Shown in pieces: positions 50,962 to 60,254 of a DNA stretch of 64,000 nt. The notes under the pieces are model-generated. The model did not search any database and was not told the DNA's origin. It saw only the letters and a program-made list of their open reading frames with translations. Source of the DNA: Gimesia chilikensis (lineage in GTDB: Bacteria > Planctomycetota > Planctomycetia > Planctomycetales > Planctomycetaceae); the NCBI RefSeq assembly GCF_008329715.1, contig NZ_VTSR01000006.1:372001-436000 (forward strand), read 5' to 3'. Each line of letters begins with the position of its first letter. The first letter of the stretch is position 1. A program made the position numbers and the translations under genes.

Positions 50962-53900
50962 ATGCCTCATTCCATTCGAGCACAACTCGAGCATCTGCAC
51001 CAGAAGATCCGACAGCTGATCTGGCTGAACGGGGTCTGCTGGGGGCTGACGATCCTGCTCGCTCTGGGATTGCTCGCCGTCGCACTGGACTGGAGTCTGG
51101 ATATCACCGACCCCGCGATTCGGCTCATCCTGGGTCTGGGTATCGGGGCGGCCCTGGTCTCGACGGTCTGGAAACGACTGCTGATCCCCTTAAAGACCCC
51201 CATCACCGATCTCGACCTGGCACTGAAGATTGAAAAACGCTATCCGGCTCTGAAGGACAGTTTTTCGAGCAGCATCGAGTTCGAAAACCAACCGGCGGCG
51301 CATTACGCGGGCTCTGCCCAGATGCGACAGGCCGTCATTCAGGAATCCTACCAGCGGGCAGCCCAGATCAATTTTCTGGAACTGATTGATACCCACCCGA
51401 TTCGCAAAGTCATGATCTCGGCAGCCCTGCTCTGCCTGCTGGTGTCGGGGCTCGCGATCCTGCATCCTCGGCAGGTCATGTTAGGCTTTCAGCGTCTGAT
51501 ACTCCCCTTCTCCGCTCCGGAGTGGCCTCAGAGTGTGGAACTGCTGATTCTGGATGAGAATCTGGTGCCCATCGAAACCAGCCCCGGCAATCCGTATCAG
51601 GTTGTGGAAGGACAGACCTTTCAGTTCTTTGTCGAAAACCGCAAAGGCGATCCGCCCGAAGACCTGATGCTTGAGTATCAGAACAGCCAGCAGTCCCAAC
51701 TCCGCCCGCAGATCTATTCTGAACCGCTGCGAATTGTTTCGGTTCCCGACACCGCCACCGGCGTGGAACGCGATCTGGGAACCGGTTCCCTCGTGGTCTC
51801 CAGCAAAACTCTCAAACTGCGAGCGGTTGGCGGCGATGATACCAGCATGCCCTGGTTGACAATTGAGTCGGTCCCTCCGACCACCATCAAGCTGGAGAAG
51901 GTCACACTCACTCCCCCGGAATATTCGCAAAAGAAAGAAACCAGCCTGCCCGCGGGCATTGGTCATTTCAAAGCACTCGTGGGGACCAGGGTTAAGATCT
52001 CAGCCAGTTCGAATAAGCTGCTTAAATCGGTCGCGCTACGCGTGAAAGATCAGCCGCCGAAACCGGTTCAACTGGACCAGGACCGCAGGCATTTCGCGAC
52101 GGAATTTATCGTAACAGAGCCAGGCACCTATTCCTACTGGTTCGACATCGAGAACGACCAGGGATTCCGGCCTCCCTCACCGGATCGTTATGAAATCACG
52201 GCAGTCCTCGATGCGCTGCCCGAGGTCTTTCTGGAAAAACCCGATACCGACCTGCAGGTTACTCCTGACGCTCAGATCCCGCTGGTAGTCGCCATTCGCG
52301 ATGATCTGGGCATCGCCAGTGCTTTGATTCGCTATCAGAAATCCTCACGCGAAGAATCACTCTCACGGGCACTTCGTACAGATCGTCCCACGGAAACATT
52401 TCCTCTCGGATTCCAATCGCAGCAGCCGGCGACAGATGTGATCATCAATGAGAACTGGAATCTGACAGAGCTCTCTCTGGAAGAAGGCGACCGGATTATT
52501 TTCCGCGCGGAAGCCACCGACTTCTTTCAACCAATTATATCCGGGGAAACCGAAAGTGGTGTCAAAATAGACCCGCATACCGGCAGCAGTATTTCGCGTG
52601 TACTGACGATTGTCAGCCCTGACTATAAATCAAATGAGCTCGTCAACCGTCATGCACAGTTGCTGGAAGAACTGACGCGTGTACTCAAAGACCAGCGACT
52701 GCTCAATACGGAAATCAAGGATGTGCAGCATCAGCTGGAACGCGTCGGTCAGGTACGCACACAGGAGCTCGACACCATCAAGCAGGTCGAGATGGACCAG
52801 AAGCGGGTCGCTTCCCAGCTGGCCAGCCCGCGTACCGGCCTGGAACCTCGCGCGAAAGAACTGCTGCAGGAACTGGAATGGAACCGCATCCAGGACCCAG
52901 GCATGCAACAGCGCCTGTCAGAATTGAGCACCGAACTCTCCCGGCTGAACCAGGAACTCTTTCCGCAGATCCAGGAACAGATGACGCAGGCCCGTAAGAA
53001 ACTGCAATCCTCTGTCGATCAGGCCCCCGAATCAAAGGATGACCAGAAACAGAAACCGGCCGCCGGAAAACAGAAATCAACGGACCAGGCTCCCGCAAAA
53101 AAATCAGACCGTGATGCAGAACCGCTGGAAGCCCTGACCAGAGCCGAACAGGGACAGCGACAGGTGATTGACCGGCTGGGTACGATGCTGCAGTCACTCT
53201 CACAGTGGCAGAAGACCCGGGACCTGGTTTCCGAACTGGATGAGCAGATCGCACAACAATCCGAAATTCAGGAACAGACTACGGAACTGGCCAAACGCAC
53301 GATCACCCGTTCGTTTTCCAACCTGAAACTGCAGGACCAGGCCGACCTCGAAAAACTGGCCAGCCGCCAGGAACGTCAGTCAGACCAGTTCAAATCCTTC
53401 CGTGATCTGCTGGATAACATCCAGGCAGAATCAAAGGCGAATTCCCAGACCGATCAGTTTGAAAAGCAGGCGGCCCTTGATTTCCTGCGGAAACAGTCGT
53501 TACCCGAAAAAATGCGACAAACGGCAGATCGACTCAAGCAGAACCAGGTCGGACAGGCGATCCAGGAGCAGCAGCAGATTCAGGAGTCGATGCAGAAACT
53601 CAAAGACATCTTTGAGAACCAGGCAGAGGAATCTCCCGATCAGCTGATCAAGAAGCTGAAACAGTCTGAGCAGGAACTCAGCCAGTTGAAGCAGAAACAA
53701 CAGGATCTGCTGCAGAAACTGAAGACGGCTGCACAGGACACGAACAAGTCGGAGCTGAAAAAAGAGCTGGAGCAACTGGCCAAACAGGAACAGGCACTCA
53801 AGCAGCAACTGGACCAGTTGGAAAACCAGTTGCAGAAACTGAGCCTGAACCGGGCCTCCGATTCAGTTCGCCGTGCCAGCCAGCGACTGTCTAAAGCCAA

Positions 53901-54693
53901 TGACTCCCTGAGCCAGGGACAGACAGGTCAGGCCGAACAGGAAATGCGCGAATCACTGGATGACCTCGAACAGGCCCAGCGCGAACTGGCCTCACGCAGA
54001 CAGGAACTGGAAGAAACCCTCGCATTTGAGGAGTTCACGAAACTCGAGTCGGAAATCGAGTCTCTGATCGAACGTCAACAGGCGGTGATTACCGAAACCA
54101 ACCGCCTCGAAACAGTGCGTAAAGAACGTGGCCGCTGGTCGCGGGGGCAGCTCAAGTCACTCAGGCAGCTCGCGGAAGCTGAGCGTGATTTACAGAACCA
54201 GACACAAACTTTCGTCGATAAGATGGCAGCGGCTCCGGTCTTTGGACTGGCGATTCGCAAAGTCCGTGATCAACTGGAAATCGCAGTGATCCGACTGGAA
54301 GAGCGACTCACGGACGAGGAAACCCTGGCCGCAGAAACCGGTGCCCAGAACAGGCTGAAGGAAATTCTGGCGATCCTCAAATATCGCAAGAGTACACCGA
54401 ACCAGGAATCAGGCGACGGCTCACCGTCACAACAACAGATGCCCACCGATCAGATTCCACTGGTGGCCCAGCTGCGACTGCTCAAACTGCTTCAGGAAGA
54501 GCTGCTACAGCAGACGACTCGCTTTAATGAATCCATCGATCAGCAGAAAGAGCTGACACCCGAGCAACAGGAACTGCGTAAACGTCTCTCCCGGGATCAG
54601 GCCGACCTGGCGGAACTGTCGCAGGAACTGATGTCTCTTTTCACCGGCTCCCAGTCTGACGAAACAGAACCATTACCCGAGACTGTCCCATGA
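50962..54693 (+). CDS. Large coiled-coil membrane protein, DUF4175-like
   Basis: About 1,243 residues. The ATG at 50962 is preferred over a TTG at 50944; neither has a clear ribosome binding site. The N-terminus has TM segments at ~22-42 and ~52-72 and another near ~140-160. Residues ~180-520 are beta-rich with Ig-like elements (TIKLEKVTLTPPEYSQKKE, DLGIASALIRYQKSSRE). From ~560 to the end the chain is a long Gln/Glu/Leu coiled coil, with heptads such as LKQKQQDLLQKLKTAAQD and LKQQLDQLENQLQKLSL. This resembles DUF4175-type proteins. Its TGA overlaps the next gene's ATG as ATGA. It may be a structural or tethering partner of the VWA protein. Confidence 0.75.
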   Translation: MPHSIRAQLEHLHQKIRQLIWLNGVCWGLTILLALGLLAVALDWSLDITDPAIRLILGLGIGAALVSTVWKRLLIPLKTPITDLDLALKIEKRYPALKDSFSSSIEFENQPAAHYAGSAQMRQAVIQESYQRAAQINFLELIDTHPIRKVMISAALLCLLVSGLAILHPRQVMLGFQRLILPFSAPEWPQSVELLILDENLVPIETSPGNPYQVVEGQTFQFFVENRKGDPPEDLMLEYQNSQQSQLRPQIYSEPLRIVSVPDTATGVERDLGTGSLVVSSKTLKLRAVGGDDTSMPWLTIESVPPTTIKLEKVTLTPPEYSQKKETSLPAGIGHFKALVGTRVKISASSNKLLKSVALRVKDQPPKPVQLDQDRRHFATEFIVTEPGTYSYWFDIENDQGFRPPSPDRYEITAVLDALPEVFLEKPDTDLQVTPDAQIPLVVAIRDDLGIASALIRYQKSSREESLSRALRTDRPTETFPLGFQSQQPATDVIINENWNLTELSLEEGDRIIFRAEATDFFQPIISGETESGVKIDPHTGSSISRVLTIVSPDYKSNELVNRHAQLLEELTRVLKDQRLLNTEIKDVQHQLERVGQVRTQELDTIKQVEMDQKRVASQLASPRTGLEPRAKELLQELEWNRIQDPGMQQRLSELSTELSRLNQELFPQIQEQMTQARKKLQSSVDQAPESKDDQKQKPAAGKQKSTDQAPAKKSDRDAEPLEALTRAEQGQRQVIDRLGTMLQSLSQWQKTRDLVSELDEQIAQQSEIQEQTTELAKRTITRSFSNLKLQDQADLEKLASRQERQSDQFKSFRDLLDNIQAESKANSQTDQFEKQAALDFLRKQSLPEKMRQTADRLKQNQVGQAIQEQQQIQESMQKLKDIFENQAEESPDQLIKKLKQSEQELSQLKQKQQDLLQKLKTAAQDTNKSELKKELEQLAKQEQALKQQLDQLENQLQKLSLNRASDSVRRASQRLSKANDSLSQGQTGQAEQEMRESLDDLEQAQRELASRRQELEETLAFEEFTKLESEIESLIERQQAVITETNRLETVRKERGRWSRGQLKSLRQLAEAERDLQNQTQTFVDKMAAAPVFGLAIRKVRDQLEIAVIRLEERLTDEETLAAETGAQNRLKEILAILKYRKSTPNQESGDGSPSQQQMPTDQIPLVAQLRLLKLLQEELLQQTTRFNESIDQQKELTPEQQELRKRLSRDQADLAELSQELMSLFTGSQSDETEPLPETVP

Positions 54694-55424
54694 AACGCGT
54701 TACCTTTCCACAGACGATTCGCACGCTGTGCCTGCTCTCTCTGGCCGGACTCGCTGTGTTTCTGTACTCTCCGAAACTGCACGCAGCAGATGAACTGCTG
54801 AAAAAGAAGACCACACCTAAACCGGCTGAGACAGAAACTCCGGATAAACCAAAAGAGAATAAGCTCAAACTTCCGGAGACGAAGCTGGATCTTCCTGACC
54901 CGGATAAGCTCCCCAAAGCCAAACCCGGAAACCAGCTGCCTGTTGAACCAATCATCAAGGAAATGCAACGGGCCAGCAAATTGATTTCCGAACAGAAGAC
55001 CGGAAAAGAAACCCAGCAGATACAGCGCGAGGTGGTGCGGAACCTGGAAGAGCTGATTCAACTGATCGAGTCGAGTCCTGGCAAAACCATCCAGCGCATG
55101 AGTTCGGGGAATGAATCGGAATCCCCTCAACAGTCTGAGCAGAAACAGGCACAGAAAGACCAGCAGGGCAAGAACCAGCAGAAAGGGGAACAGCTCTCGC
55201 AGGGGCCGGCAAAGAAATCGACCGACCGACAGAACCAGGGAAAAGCGACCTCCGGTCAACTCGCGGACCGGAACGCGTATATCAAAGATGCCTGGGGGCA
55301 CCTGCCTCCCGCGATGCGGCAGCAGCTCTTAAATATCTACACGGAAAAGTTTCTTCCCCGCTACGAGGATCAGGTCAAGCGCTACTACGAAGCGTTGGCC
55401 GAGAAGAACAGACAACAGCGCTGA
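54690..55424 (+). CDS. Secreted Gln/Lys-rich protein
   Basis: A 244-residue protein whose ATG overlaps the preceding stop by four bases (ATGA), so it is translationally coupled. A Sec signal peptide (TLCLLSLAGLAVFLYSPKLHAA) is followed by a Lys/Pro/Glu linker, a helical stretch (IIKEMQRASKLISEQKTGK, VVRNLEELIQLIESS), a Gln/Lys-rich low-complexity segment (~140-195) and a compact helical end (AWGHLPPAMRQQLLNIYTEKF). The C-terminal helix block resembles planctomycete proteins encoded beside VWA/coiled-coil genes. The function is unknown. It is the last gene of the operon; a terminator for the opposite strand lies just beyond. Confidence 0.7.
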   Translation: MKRVTFPQTIRTLCLLSLAGLAVFLYSPKLHAADELLKKKTTPKPAETETPDKPKENKLKLPETKLDLPDPDKLPKAKPGNQLPVEPIIKEMQRASKLISEQKTGKETQQIQREVVRNLEELIQLIESSPGKTIQRMSSGNESESPQQSEQKQAQKDQQGKNQQKGEQLSQGPAKKSTDRQNQGKATSGQLADRNAYIKDAWGHLPPAMRQQLLNIYTEKFLPRYEDQVKRYYEALAEKNRQQR

Positions 55425-55453
55425 GTCTGTTCGTCTATTGATGCTCCTCCCAT

Positions 55454-55496
55454 AAAAAAAGCGGCCTCAGATCGTGGATCGAAGGCCACTCGCTTT
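55454..55496 (-). terminator. Rho-independent terminator for the small secreted-protein gene
   Basis: On the minus strand AAAGCG, AGGCC and GATC arms pair around a short loop, then TTTTTTTATG follows. It is 20 bases past the stop at 55516. Confidence 0.75.
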
Positions 55497-55515
55497 GTCG
55501 TTGATTCAACCAATC

Positions 55516-55860
55516 TTAGGGAGGGACGACATTAAAGGTATCACTACGAAAGATTGTCGTATCGTAGCTGTTCCCGCTGTAAAGTCGCACATAGTTCCAG
55601 CGACGTGCGCCCCGTAGTGCAAACCCGGGTGTCGTTGCCAGTTCAGGCACACGATAGGCAGAGCGGCTCTGGGGCCGTGGATAACGGGCAGCGACTTCCG
55701 GTGGCAGTTGGTGGCTGTAATAGGATCGATTATACATCCAGCTTTCAGCACGAACCTGTTGAGGATTCAGACCGAATCCAGCAGCGCCACTGGCGACAAC
55801 AATCAACAGGATTGAATTCGCGGCCAGTCTTCGGATGCTGACTGATTCTGTGTGTTTCAT
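55516..55860 (-). CDS. Small secreted Tyr/Arg-rich protein
   Basis: About 114 residues from the ATG at 55860, preceded by GAGGTAAG, which is better placed than the upstream start at 55881. A Sec signal peptide (IRRLAANSILLIVVASGAAGFG) ends near VRA-ESW. The mature ~75 residues are rich in Tyr, Arg, Ser and Pro (SYYSHQLPPEVAARYPRPQSRSAYRVPE) and end in SDTFNVVPP. It has no Cys and no recognised domain. It is monocistronic, with its own terminator. It probably serves as a small envelope or secreted protein of unknown function. Confidence 0.68.
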   Translation of the reverse strand: MKHTESVSIRRLAANSILLIVVASGAAGFGLNPQQVRAESWMYNRSYYSHQLPPEVAARYPRPQSRSAYRVPELATTPGFALRGARRWNYVRLYSGNSYDTTIFRSDTFNVVPP

Positions 55861-56008
55861 GAGACTTACCTCTTTCTCCACTGACTCAGCATGTTGCGAA
55901 ACATCAACACGCTGATTCCGTTTTGAAACGAATGTTGCTCTAAATCAACATTCACTCTTCAATTGGGGGATAGAAGAGGTAAGACGCAGATCCCATGCCG
56001 AACAGAGA

Positions 56009-56623
56009 TCAGTCGAGCGGAATTCCCGCTTCCTTGTAGAGCTCTGCTTTTTTCTTTTTATCCTCCAGGACCAGGATGTTCCCGGATTCAGCATCGTACC
56101 CATACATTTTATAGGGGGGCAGTGCTGCAAACTCGACCCGGTTCTCTTTCATCATCTGCATGTATTCGTCGTAAGTGGGGAATCGATCATTCAAAGCCTT
56201 ATGGGCCTTAATCGCCTGTTGCATTCCCAGGGTACTCACGCGGGACGACATTGAGACATAAGCACTTCCGGCTTGAGAGAAGGGATCGACGCCTTTGATC
56301 TTCCCGTCGACGACAATAATCTCGGGATTCTCCAATGCTTTCTTTGCATCCACCACGACAGCGGTCGTCTTCTGCAGAATGCTCTTCTTCTGGTCTCCGC
56401 CTGCAGGCTGGGCTGCTGGTTCGGGAGCCGCCTGTTCTGCGGCGGCGGGCATCTCCTCTGCTGCTCCCGCGGGGGCCTGCCCCTGGGGTTCATTTCCGTC
56501 GGCCATTCCCTGCTTCCGGGCAATGTCCTGCGGATCCTGACATCCCAGACCAACGGTGAACAGAAGCAGACACAGCAGGCCTGCTCGCGACAAAAACCCA
56601 GATTTCAGCTCACTTTGATTCAT
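56009..56623 (-). CDS. Lipoprotein of unknown function
   Basis: About 204 residues from the ATG at 56623, preceded by GGAAAGAG. LLCLLLFTVGLGC28 is a lipobox, so Cys28 should carry the lipid. The next ~50 residues are an Ala/Pro/Gln-rich flexible linker (QAPAGAAEEMPAAAEQAAPE). The folded part (~80-200) has helices and strands: IIVVDGKIKGVDPFSQAG, QQAIKAHKALNDRFPTYDEY and FAALPPYKMYGYDAESGNIL. A planctomycete lipoprotein family of this pattern is remembered, without known function. It lies divergent to the ECF sigma-factor gene across a palindrome-rich region. Confidence 0.72.
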   Translation of the reverse strand: MNQSELKSGFLSRAGLLCLLLFTVGLGCQDPQDIARKQGMADGNEPQGQAPAGAAEEMPAAAEQAAPEPAAQPAGGDQKKSILQKTTAVVVDAKKALENPEIIVVDGKIKGVDPFSQAGSAYVSMSSRVSTLGMQQAIKAHKALNDRFPTYDEYMQMMKENRVEFAALPPYKMYGYDAESGNILVLEDKKKKAELYKEAGIPLD

Positions 56624-57036
56624 CGATGACGCTCTTTCCAATATTTCAGAAAAACCCGCTTTAATTTTGCTTCCAATGGACTACTACATCTGTAAGACTG
56701 ATTTGGTTCTACAAACCAATCTCTACTATCAGATTCCCTCTGCTCACATTTAATACGATTCAAACTGTAATTCACCACAAATCTGGTGAATTACAAATGT
56801 TTTTCAAAAATTTGACATTAGATCTCACTGCTCATCGAACAACTCTCTATAGCGACCTGAGGTATTTTCCTGCTGGGAGAAATACCTGGATACAGGTAGC
56901 AGAGTTTAATCAGAGTCAGGTCAGGCTTTCCGTTCTTACCTGAAGTTTGCAAGAGTTGTTTTAATGCCAGATTTTTCCGAGTATAGTAATCTTCTGGCTG
57001 AACTGCAGACTCAACTGAACGGAGCGCCTCTTAGGT
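56624..57036. promoter_or_regulatory. Palindrome-rich control region upstream of the ECF sigma factor
   Basis: A 413-base divergent region with four inverted repeats: TTGGTT/AACCAA (56703-56719), a perfect 12-base-arm repeat TGTAATTCACCA/TGGTGAATTACA (56766-56795), AGGTATTT/AAATACCT (56860-56887) and TACCTG-gata-CAGGTA (56883-56898). A TTGACA at 56813-56818 has no good -10. No gene was seen. Confidence 0.55.
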
Positions 57037-57585
57037 ATGTCCATCACGACCTCATCTTCGGATCAAAATTCCGGAGAGAAGTTTACATCATTGCTGGAGC
57101 AGGAGCGATTACGAATATTCGGTTATATTCGTACGCTTGTACCCCACAATTCTGATGCCGAGGACGTATACCAGCATGTATGCCTGACACTCTGGAATAA
57201 ATTCGACGAGTTTGATCAGGATCGCGACTTCTTTGCCTGGGCCTGTGGAATTGTATACTTCACCGTCTGTAACTTTCGGAGAAGTAACCAGCGTGATCGG
57301 CACTATTTCAGCCAGGAGTTAATTGAAACGATGTCACAGGAGCGAATGCAACATCTGAGCAACTACAATCTCAGGCTGGAGCTCCTGCAAGACTGTTTCT
57401 ACAGCTTGAGCCAGGCGGACCAGGATCTGCTGATCCATTCCACCCAGGAAAAACAATCCATCAAGGAGTTTGCCTGCAAAGCGGGTAAGACCGTGCAGAC
57501 ACTCTACAACCGTCTCAGCGCACTCAGACGTGAATTGGCGCAATGCGTCAAACGAAAACTGAAACAGGAGGGAAGCCTGAGATGA
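57037..57585 (+). CDS. ECF RNA polymerase sigma factor, planctomycete type
   Basis: A 182-residue sigma-70-family protein. Region 2 (~19-85) has RIFGYIRTLVPHNSDAEDVY and FFAWACGIVYFTVCNFRR. Region 4 (~124-176) has LSQADQDLLIHSTQEKQSIK and KTVQTLYNRLSALRREL with the helix-turn-helix. It matches the planctomycete/verrucomicrobial ECF subfamily. It directs transcription of a specific regulon in response to a signal. Its TGA overlaps the ATG of the FecR-like gene (ATGA), so the two are co-translated. Autoregulation through the upstream inverted repeats is likely but inferred. There is no zinc-binding anti-sigma gene adjacent; the FecR-like protein is the obvious partner. Confidence 0.87.
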   Translation: MSITTSSSDQNSGEKFTSLLEQERLRIFGYIRTLVPHNSDAEDVYQHVCLTLWNKFDEFDQDRDFFAWACGIVYFTVCNFRRSNQRDRHYFSQELIETMSQERMQHLSNYNLRLELLQDCFYSLSQADQDLLIHSTQEKQSIKEFACKAGKTVQTLYNRLSALRRELAQCVKRKLKQEGSLR

Positions 57586-59276
57586 GCCTGCAGGAAATCC
57601 CCCCGGAGTTTGACGAACTCCTGAATCAGTTTCTGGAAGACGAGCTGTCTGCAGACGAGTTTGCCGCTTTCGAAAAGACCTTGCGGGAGAATCCCCAGGC
57701 GCGGAATTACTATTTCGATGTGTTGGATGTCAATTCCGGCATCGCCAGAAGCCGTACGGATCGACTCCGTGAACTCGATAGAGTGATCCTGCAGGGAATC
57801 AAGATACCTCAGCCGGCTCAAGAAAGTTCTACCTCACCGTCAAGTCGGAGCGGCGGACGTGCCATCGCGTTTCTTCTCGTGGCAGCAGCTTCGGTTTCAG
57901 TCCTTCTGCTGACAGAATGGATCATGACCGGCCACTTTTTCTGGAATCAGCCGGAGCAGGTCGTTCAACCTGACAATAAAGCCAGTGAAGATCCTCCGCT
58001 GGCATTAAGCGATTCTTACGTCGCCACCCTTTCTCGGTCCTTTGACTGCAAGTGGGGAAATGATAATCCGCCCCGCTTTTCCGGACAGAGACTACTCTCC
58101 AAAAATCTAACCCTGCTGCAGGGCATCGCGGAATTCCGCTTTGACAGCGGCGTACGGCTCGTACTGGAAGGACCGACGACGATCAGCATAGATTCTGCTA
58201 CCTGTGCGAAAATCGCATACGGATCGGTGGTGCTGCACGGTTACGAATCTTCCCCCGAGTTTGAACTGGTGACCCCGCAGGCTCGCTTCTATGACATCGG
58301 CACCGAGTATGGTGCCAAAGTTGCTGAAGACGGGGGAACCGAACTGCATGTTTTTCAGGGAGCGGTTCGCGTTCAGCCTGAAATTGAGCTGGCTCAGATT
58401 TCAGCTCCCCTGGTCGTCAATGAGGGAAATGCCCGCCTGATCGAACCAGAAACCAATAAGCAAATCAACCTCGAACCAACGCGATTCAAGCGGGAAGTTC
58501 CCGGCCAACCCAAGGCCCTGACCGCGGTCCGCAAAGAACTGCTGGCCTACGACAGTTTTCACCCTCCGAAAATTGCCGATCCCGCGCGGTTTTCTGACTG
58601 GAGAAATTCCGGTTTCGGCTGGACGACTCCCTGGCGCAGTCGGGCTCAGAAACTGAGTGAAGCCCCCGGAAAAAGCCTGCCCCAGCTTTCGCTCCAACCT
58701 GACCAGAAATCTAAAGACCAGACCGGCAGTATTGAGCTGGAACGGGGCAATACCGCCTGGCGATCCCTGGAAAAACCGATTCGTCTCGACACAGACGCGC
58801 TGTACTACCTCAGTTTCTTTATCCAGCAGGCTGCAGAACCAACGGCGGCAGGACTCCATTACGGGAATATTTCGCTGCAGTCCGATCAGATCGATAAACT
58901 GACTGGTCAACGCGACAAGATCATGTTTGGAGTGAATTCTCAGAATTACCCCACCCTGCTGCTGAAAGGGCAGACCCAGGAAAAAGCACCTCCCCTTCTA
59001 CCGGAAACGACTTACTTTTATGTAGCGAAAATCGTGGCCAGCGAGAATGCCCCCGACCAGATTTTCCTGCGTGTCTTTTATGAAGATGAAACCATTCCCG
59101 ATCAGGAACCGCTGATCTGGACCTGCGTCTCCACGCCCTTCAAAGATTCCAACATCTATCCCCACATTCGTATTCATGCCGGCAAATCGAGCAAATACCG
59201 GTTTGATGAACTACGAATCGGCTCTTCCTGGGAATCCGTCGTGAATTTCCAGGACCCCAACAAGCTGCCGGAATAA
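57582..59276 (+). CDS. FecR-like membrane protein with C-terminal sandwich domain
   Basis: About 564 residues from the ATG at 57582, after GGAGGGAAG; this start overlaps the sigma-factor stop by four bases. The N-terminal cytoplasmic part (1-~90) includes FDELLNQFLEDELSADEFAA and ENPQARNYYFDVLD, an anti-sigma-like helical region. A single TM (~94-115, AIAFLLVAAASVSVLLLTEW) follows. The periplasmic FecR domain (~185-300) has TLLQGIAEFRFDSGVRLVLE, GYESSPEFELVTPQARFYDI and GTELHVFQGAVRV. The C-terminal ~200 residues are a concanavalin-like sandwich (YYLSFFIQQA, FDELRIGSSWE). It likely transmits a surface signal to the sigma factor. Confidence 0.82.
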   Translation: MSLQEIPPEFDELLNQFLEDELSADEFAAFEKTLRENPQARNYYFDVLDVNSGIARSRTDRLRELDRVILQGIKIPQPAQESSTSPSSRSGGRAIAFLLVAAASVSVLLLTEWIMTGHFFWNQPEQVVQPDNKASEDPPLALSDSYVATLSRSFDCKWGNDNPPRFSGQRLLSKNLTLLQGIAEFRFDSGVRLVLEGPTTISIDSATCAKIAYGSVVLHGYESSPEFELVTPQARFYDIGTEYGAKVAEDGGTELHVFQGAVRVQPEIELAQISAPLVVNEGNARLIEPETNKQINLEPTRFKREVPGQPKALTAVRKELLAYDSFHPPKIADPARFSDWRNSGFGWTTPWRSRAQKLSEAPGKSLPQLSLQPDQKSKDQTGSIELERGNTAWRSLEKPIRLDTDALYYLSFFIQQAAEPTAAGLHYGNISLQSDQIDKLTGQRDKIMFGVNSQNYPTLLLKGQTQEKAPPLLPETTYFYVAKIVASENAPDQIFLRVFYEDETIPDQEPLIWTCVSTPFKDSNIYPHIRIHAGKSSKYRFDELRIGSSWESVVNFQDPNKLPE

Positions 59277-59572
59277 GCCCCCATCAAGACCTTCCGATGC
59301 AACAATGCGAAACGAGGGATATCCCTGCAACCGCGTGAGCAATAAATCCCTTACCGATGCGCTCACTCAGCTCTTTTCACAAAAATTTAAAAAATGATTG
59401 TTTTCCTGAGTAGGTTTTTAACTGGGCAGAACAATTACCAGACAGCAGGCAAATGTTTTGTGGATCCAAGGGTAGTTTGAGTTCGTACTATCCCACTAGT
59501 CCCTGAACGGCGGGGGTCATGCACGTGACGGCATGGCCCCCTTCTTATTTGATACACAGCATATTTTGAGAA
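59277..59572. other. Convergent intergenic region
   Basis: About 296 bases between the FecR-like gene and the convergent GntR gene. It contains one terminator hairpin near 59512-59548. The stretch before it is otherwise without recognisable features. Confidence 0.5.
59512..59548 (+). terminator. Rho-independent-type terminator
   Basis: GGGGGTCATGC and GCATGGCCCCC pair with one mismatch around an 8-base loop, followed by TTCTTATTT. It may also serve the convergent GntR gene. Confidence 0.65.
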
Positions 59573-60247
59573 TCAGATCAGATCCTCAAACTGCTGTCGA
59601 ATCAACACGCGGGCATGCTCCCGATCCTGCCTGCGAATGGCACTGGCCAGTTCCGCATGCTCCCAGACGATCCGCGCTGATCTACCTGAATCCAGTCGGT
59701 CAATTTCCGGTAGGCTGTGAAAATACTCAGCGAGGATCTGCTGCATTCCGGCGACATACTTGGAACCGGTCATTTCCAGAACCAGAGAGTGAAATGCCAG
59801 ATCCAGCTCGATTGATCGCTCCCATTCCTGATCTTCCAGGCAGGACTGCATCTCAGCTACCAGTGCATCCAACTGGTCCATCTGTGATTCCGTCGCATTC
59901 TTGACCGCCAGCTCGATCGCACCGATTTCTAATACATACCGCAGCAACTTCAGCTCATCTCGTTCATGCGAAGAAACAGTGAGTAGCGGTAGACTTTCCG
60001 ATAACAGCTGAACCAGGTCCGGTCGCCTCACGACCAGCCCTTTGCGCTGCTTCCCGTCCAGAATTCCCAAGGCCCTCAGGCGACTGACCGCTTCCCGGAC
60101 AATCGTCCGTGAAACCTGATATTCTTCTGCCAGTTGTCCTTCCGTCATAAACACATGGCCTGCCGGCAACTGCTCCTCAACGATGCGCGTACGGATTTGC
60201 TCCGCCAGTCGGGTCGCCATCGTATTTTGCGAAGATTCGGTTTTCAT
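59573..60247 (-). CDS. GntR-family regulator, FCD (FadR) subfamily
   Basis: About 224 residues from the ATG at 60247. An upstream TTG at 60265 is less likely. The N-terminal winged helix has QLAEEYQVSRTIVREAVSRL and ALGILDGKQRKGLVVRR, the GntR DNA-binding motif. The C-terminal FCD domain (~85-220) has RYVLEIGAIELAV, RSIELDLAFHSLVLEMTGSKY and IVWEHAELASAIRRQD, with Asp/His residues that bind metal or ligand in the family. It is divergent from the aldolase and fusion-enzyme genes, so it probably represses them until a substrate or intermediate appears. Shared ATTGTAKGATAA motifs lie between the genes. Confidence 0.9.
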   Translation of the reverse strand: MKTESSQNTMATRLAEQIRTRIVEEQLPAGHVFMTEGQLAEEYQVSRTIVREAVSRLRALGILDGKQRKGLVVRRPDLVQLLSESLPLLTVSSHERDELKLLRYVLEIGAIELAVKNATESQMDQLDALVAEMQSCLEDQEWERSIELDLAFHSLVLEMTGSKYVAGMQQILAEYFHSLPEIDRLDSGRSARIVWEHAELASAIRRQDREHARVLIRQQFEDLI

Positions 60248-60254
60248 GCCGTTA

